Shown here: positions 62,399-64,000 of the stretch, piece by piece
Layout of the letters: the number at the start of each line of letters is the position of its first letter
How positions within the stretch are numbered: the stretch's first letter is position 1
DNA from: an uncultured Mucilaginibacter sp.
GTDB taxonomy: Bacteria > Bacteroidota > Bacteroidia > Sphingobacteriales > Sphingobacteriaceae
Direction of reading: 5' to 3'
Length of the DNA stretch: 64,000 nucleotides
NCBI RefSeq assembly: GCF_903893715.1
Contig: NZ_CAITNG010000081.1
Span: forward strand, 1-64,000
Translations under genes and position numbers: made by a program
Notes under the pieces: generated by a model
The model's input: only the letters and a program-made list of their open reading frames with translations
Database searches by the model: none
Told to the model about the DNA's origin: nothing

Positions 62399-62432
62399 TT
62401 GACATAGCATCGTGTGTTGAGTATTACTTTTG
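62399..62432 (+). promoter_or_regulatory. Putative promoter of hemA
   Basis: TTG at 62399-62401, 23 bases, then TACTTTTG (62425-62432). Matches the TTG-N17-23-TAnnTTTG pattern at its upper spacing limit and gives a leader of about 17 bases before the TTG start. Confidence 0.5.
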
Positions 62433-62454
62433 TCCCGCATTATTTTATATCGCT

Positions 62455-63684
62455 TTGAAATATCTAAAGATTATAGCGTTTACGCACAAGCAGATCGAAC
62501 TAAAGGAACTGGGCAAATTGGTAATTTGTCAGGAGAATTTGACCGATAAGCTAAAGCAGGTTCAAAGCGAATTTAAAATCCCCGAAATTTTTTATCTGGC
62601 CACCTGTAACCGTGTGGAGTTTGTGTTAGCTACGTCGCAGGTAATTGATAAAGCCTTTACCAAAAAATTCATCGCTGCATTGCAGATAGGCCTTTGCGAA
62701 GACTATATGGCCACCTTTTTGGCCGGCGTTTCTATTTATCACGAACAGGAAGCCTTGAACCATTTGCTGCGCACTTCATGTTCCTTAGAGAGTTTGGTGG
62801 TGGGCGAAAAAGAAATTTTAGCACAAGTACGTAAAGCATACGAAAGTTGCAGAGAAGCAGGCCTTACCGGCGATTACCTGCGCATGGTAATGGAACGCGT
62901 AGTGAAAACAGCCAAAGAGGTGTATACAGACACTATGATATCGCGAAAGCCTATCTCAGTGGTATCATTGGCCTATCGCAAATTAAAAGACCTCGACCTC
63001 TGCTCCAAAGCCCGCATCCTGATTATCGGTGCCGGCGAAACCAACCAAAACATCTCCCAATATCTTCAAAAACATAAATTTTCAAACTTTTCAGTATTTA
63101 ACCGTACGCTTTCCAAGGCTGAAGAATTGGCAGCCAACCTGAACGGCGATGTCTATAATTTGGACGATTTGAAGACTTACAATAAAGGTTTTGATGTTAT
63201 CATCACCTGTACATCGTCGGTAAGGCCTATTATTACGCCCGAAATTTATACCACCCTGCTCAACGGTGAAACAGGCAAAAAAACCATTGTGGATTTGGCC
63301 ATACCTAACGATACCGACCCTGAGGTGGTAAAACAGTTCAATATCAACTTTATCGAAGTGCACTCGCTGAACGAAGTGGCCAAAAACAACCTGAAAGACC
63401 GTTACGAAGAACTGGTTTATGCCGAGCAAATTATCGAAAATAACATCAGGGAGTTTGTGCCGGTGCTAAAACAACGTCAGATTGAGCTGGCTATGAGCCA
63501 GGTACCCGTTAAGATAAAAGAAATACGCCATCGTGCCCTTAACTCTGTTTTTGCTGATGAGGTTGGTAATATGGACGAGCAATCGCGCGAGGTGCTCGAA
63601 AAAATCATGGACTACATGGAGAAAAAGTACATCAGCGTACCCATGGTAATGGCCAAAGAGATTTTGGTGAATAATTGCAATTAA
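62455..63684 (+). CDS. hemA: Glutamyl-tRNA reductase
   Basis: A 409-residue enzyme that begins with a TTG; no ATG gives the family's N-terminus, and the TTG yields MKYLKIIAFTHKQIELKEL. The catalytic cysteine is Cys51 in YLATCNRVEF. SLVVGEKEILAQVRKAYE and the NADPH strand ILIIGAGETNQNIS follow, and the C-terminal dimerisation helix ends at the stop. It makes glutamate-1-semialdehyde from glutamyl-tRNA, the first step of the C5 haem route. hemC follows 111 bp downstream with its own promoter-like element. Confidence 0.95.
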   Translation: MKYLKIIAFTHKQIELKELGKLVICQENLTDKLKQVQSEFKIPEIFYLATCNRVEFVLATSQVIDKAFTKKFIAALQIGLCEDYMATFLAGVSIYHEQEALNHLLRTSCSLESLVVGEKEILAQVRKAYESCREAGLTGDYLRMVMERVVKTAKEVYTDTMISRKPISVVSLAYRKLKDLDLCSKARILIIGAGETNQNISQYLQKHKFSNFSVFNRTLSKAEELAANLNGDVYNLDDLKTYNKGFDVIITCTSSVRPIITPEIYTTLLNGETGKKTIVDLAIPNDTDPEVVKQFNINFIEVHSLNEVAKNNLKDRYEELVYAEQIIENNIREFVPVLKQRQIELAMSQVPVKIKEIRHRALNSVFADEVGNMDEQSREVLEKIMDYMEKKYISVPMVMAKEILVNNCN

Positions 63685-63769
63685 GCACCTGCTTTTTAAA
63701 ACGGCAAGCCCCCTTAGTCAACCCAACTTCACATTACAATAAAATTTACAATTCCTGCCGTTTAAAAGT

Positions 63770-63777
63770 TAAATTTG
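63770..63777 (+). promoter_or_regulatory. Putative -7 element of hemC
   Basis: Reads TAAATTTG, an exact TAnnTTTG match, with a TTTA 21 bases upstream (63745-63748) as a weak -33. It sits 18 bases before the hemC ATG. Confidence 0.5.
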
Positions 63778-63795
63778 CGCTGCAAAAAACTATAG

Positions 63796-64000
63796 ATGTT
63801 CGACAGAAAACTCATAATTGGTACCCGCGGCAGCGACCTGGCCCTTTGGCAGGCTAATTTTGTTAAAGACAGGTTGGCCGAAAACAACATCACCGCCGAA
63901 CTGAAGATCATAAAAACCCAAGGCGACCGTATATTGCACCTCAGTTTTGATAAACTGGAAGGCAAAGGGTTTTTCACTAAAGAACTGGAAGAAGAACTGC
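63796..64000 (+). CDS. hemC: Hydroxymethylbilane synthase, N-terminal part (cut by window end)
   Basis: The ATG at 63796 opens a frame that runs off the right edge; 68 residues are visible. It begins [20 protein letters not shown], the porphobilinogen deaminase N-terminus with the R-G-S-x-L-A-L-W-Q motif. IIKTQGDRI and [13 protein letters not shown] follow, all conserved in the family. It polymerises four porphobilinogens to hydroxymethylbilane. Lying next to hemA it forms a haem/tetrapyrrole cluster. Confidence 0.95.
   Translation, partial: MFDRKLIIGTRGSDLALWQANFVKDRLAENNITAELKIIKTQGDRILHLSFDKLEGKGFFTKELEEEL

Overview
The window looks like the chromosome of a Bacteroidota bacterium, most likely a Sphingobacteriaceae member such as Mucilaginibacter or Pedobacter. 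The reasons are a SusC/SusD pair, a triple-tyrosine regulator, a DUF5686 protein, a PorP/SprF-like remnant, the long form of IspG, few Shine-Dalgarno sites, and several promoters of the Bacteroidetes type (TTTG, 17-23 bp, TAnnTTTG). Overall it is a housekeeping chromosome with one clear accessory block at about 21.3-39.0 kb and a smaller repeat-rich block at about 48.3-51.1 kb.

Layout. 0-6.6 kb: a truncated nucleotidyltransferase-like gene, then a six-gene efflux operon (TolC, HlyD-type lipoprotein, two ABC ATPases, two ABC-2 permeases) ending in a strong bidirectional terminator shared with tRNA-Ser(GCU). 6.7-15 kb: 7TM-HD phosphohydrolase, TPR protein, proline dehydrogenase, an S4 protein-aroB-small membrane protein operon, and an M1 peptidase. 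15-21.2 kb: a signalling cluster of a CheB-CheR-PAS-kinase hybrid, a lone receiver and a PAS histidine kinase, preceded by 97-bp tandem repeats.

21.3-39.0 kb: a polysaccharide utilisation locus for a beta-1,3/beta-1,6-glucan (laminarin- or fungal-wall-like). It holds SusC, SusD, two surface lipoproteins, GH16, GH3, GH30 and a divergent membrane-spanning regulator. It lies between a complete tRNA-Ala(GGC) gene and a same-orientation copy of that gene's 3' half (46 of 48 bases identical). This is the layout left by site-specific integration at a tRNA, although no integrase survives. A decayed 1.3-kb stretch inside the left edge carries a broken PorP/SprF-like gene.

39-48.3 kb: DUF5686 outer-membrane protein, low-affinity iron-permease-like protein, MFS transporter, lpxB, two unrecognised exported proteins and an rRNA-methyltransferase-like gene. 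48.3-51.1 kb: an intergenic mosaic of short repeats (including four phased ATGGGTA pairs), two tandem paralogous secreted proteins, a ParE-type toxin with a 59-aa antitoxin absent from long-ORF lists, and the 3' stub of a third paralog. 51-58.7 kb: MlaF/MlaE-like ABC genes, an SDR, a PspC/LiaF-like envelope-stress pair, two GYF-RDD membrane proteins and ispG, which carries an in-frame repeat insertion. 58.7-64 kb: a small monooxygenase-like protein, an ECF sigma factor with TPR-like tail, a tandem class II aldolase, a DoxX protein, hemA and the start of hemC, which runs off the window.

How they work together. The glucan locus is self-contained: surface lipoproteins and SusD bind glucan, GH16 and GH30 would cut beta-1,3 and beta-1,6 linkages, SusC imports oligosaccharides, GH3 releases glucose, and the divergent regulator probably reads the oligosaccharide in the periplasm. 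Everything functional here is inferred from sequence motifs read by eye; no database search was possible.
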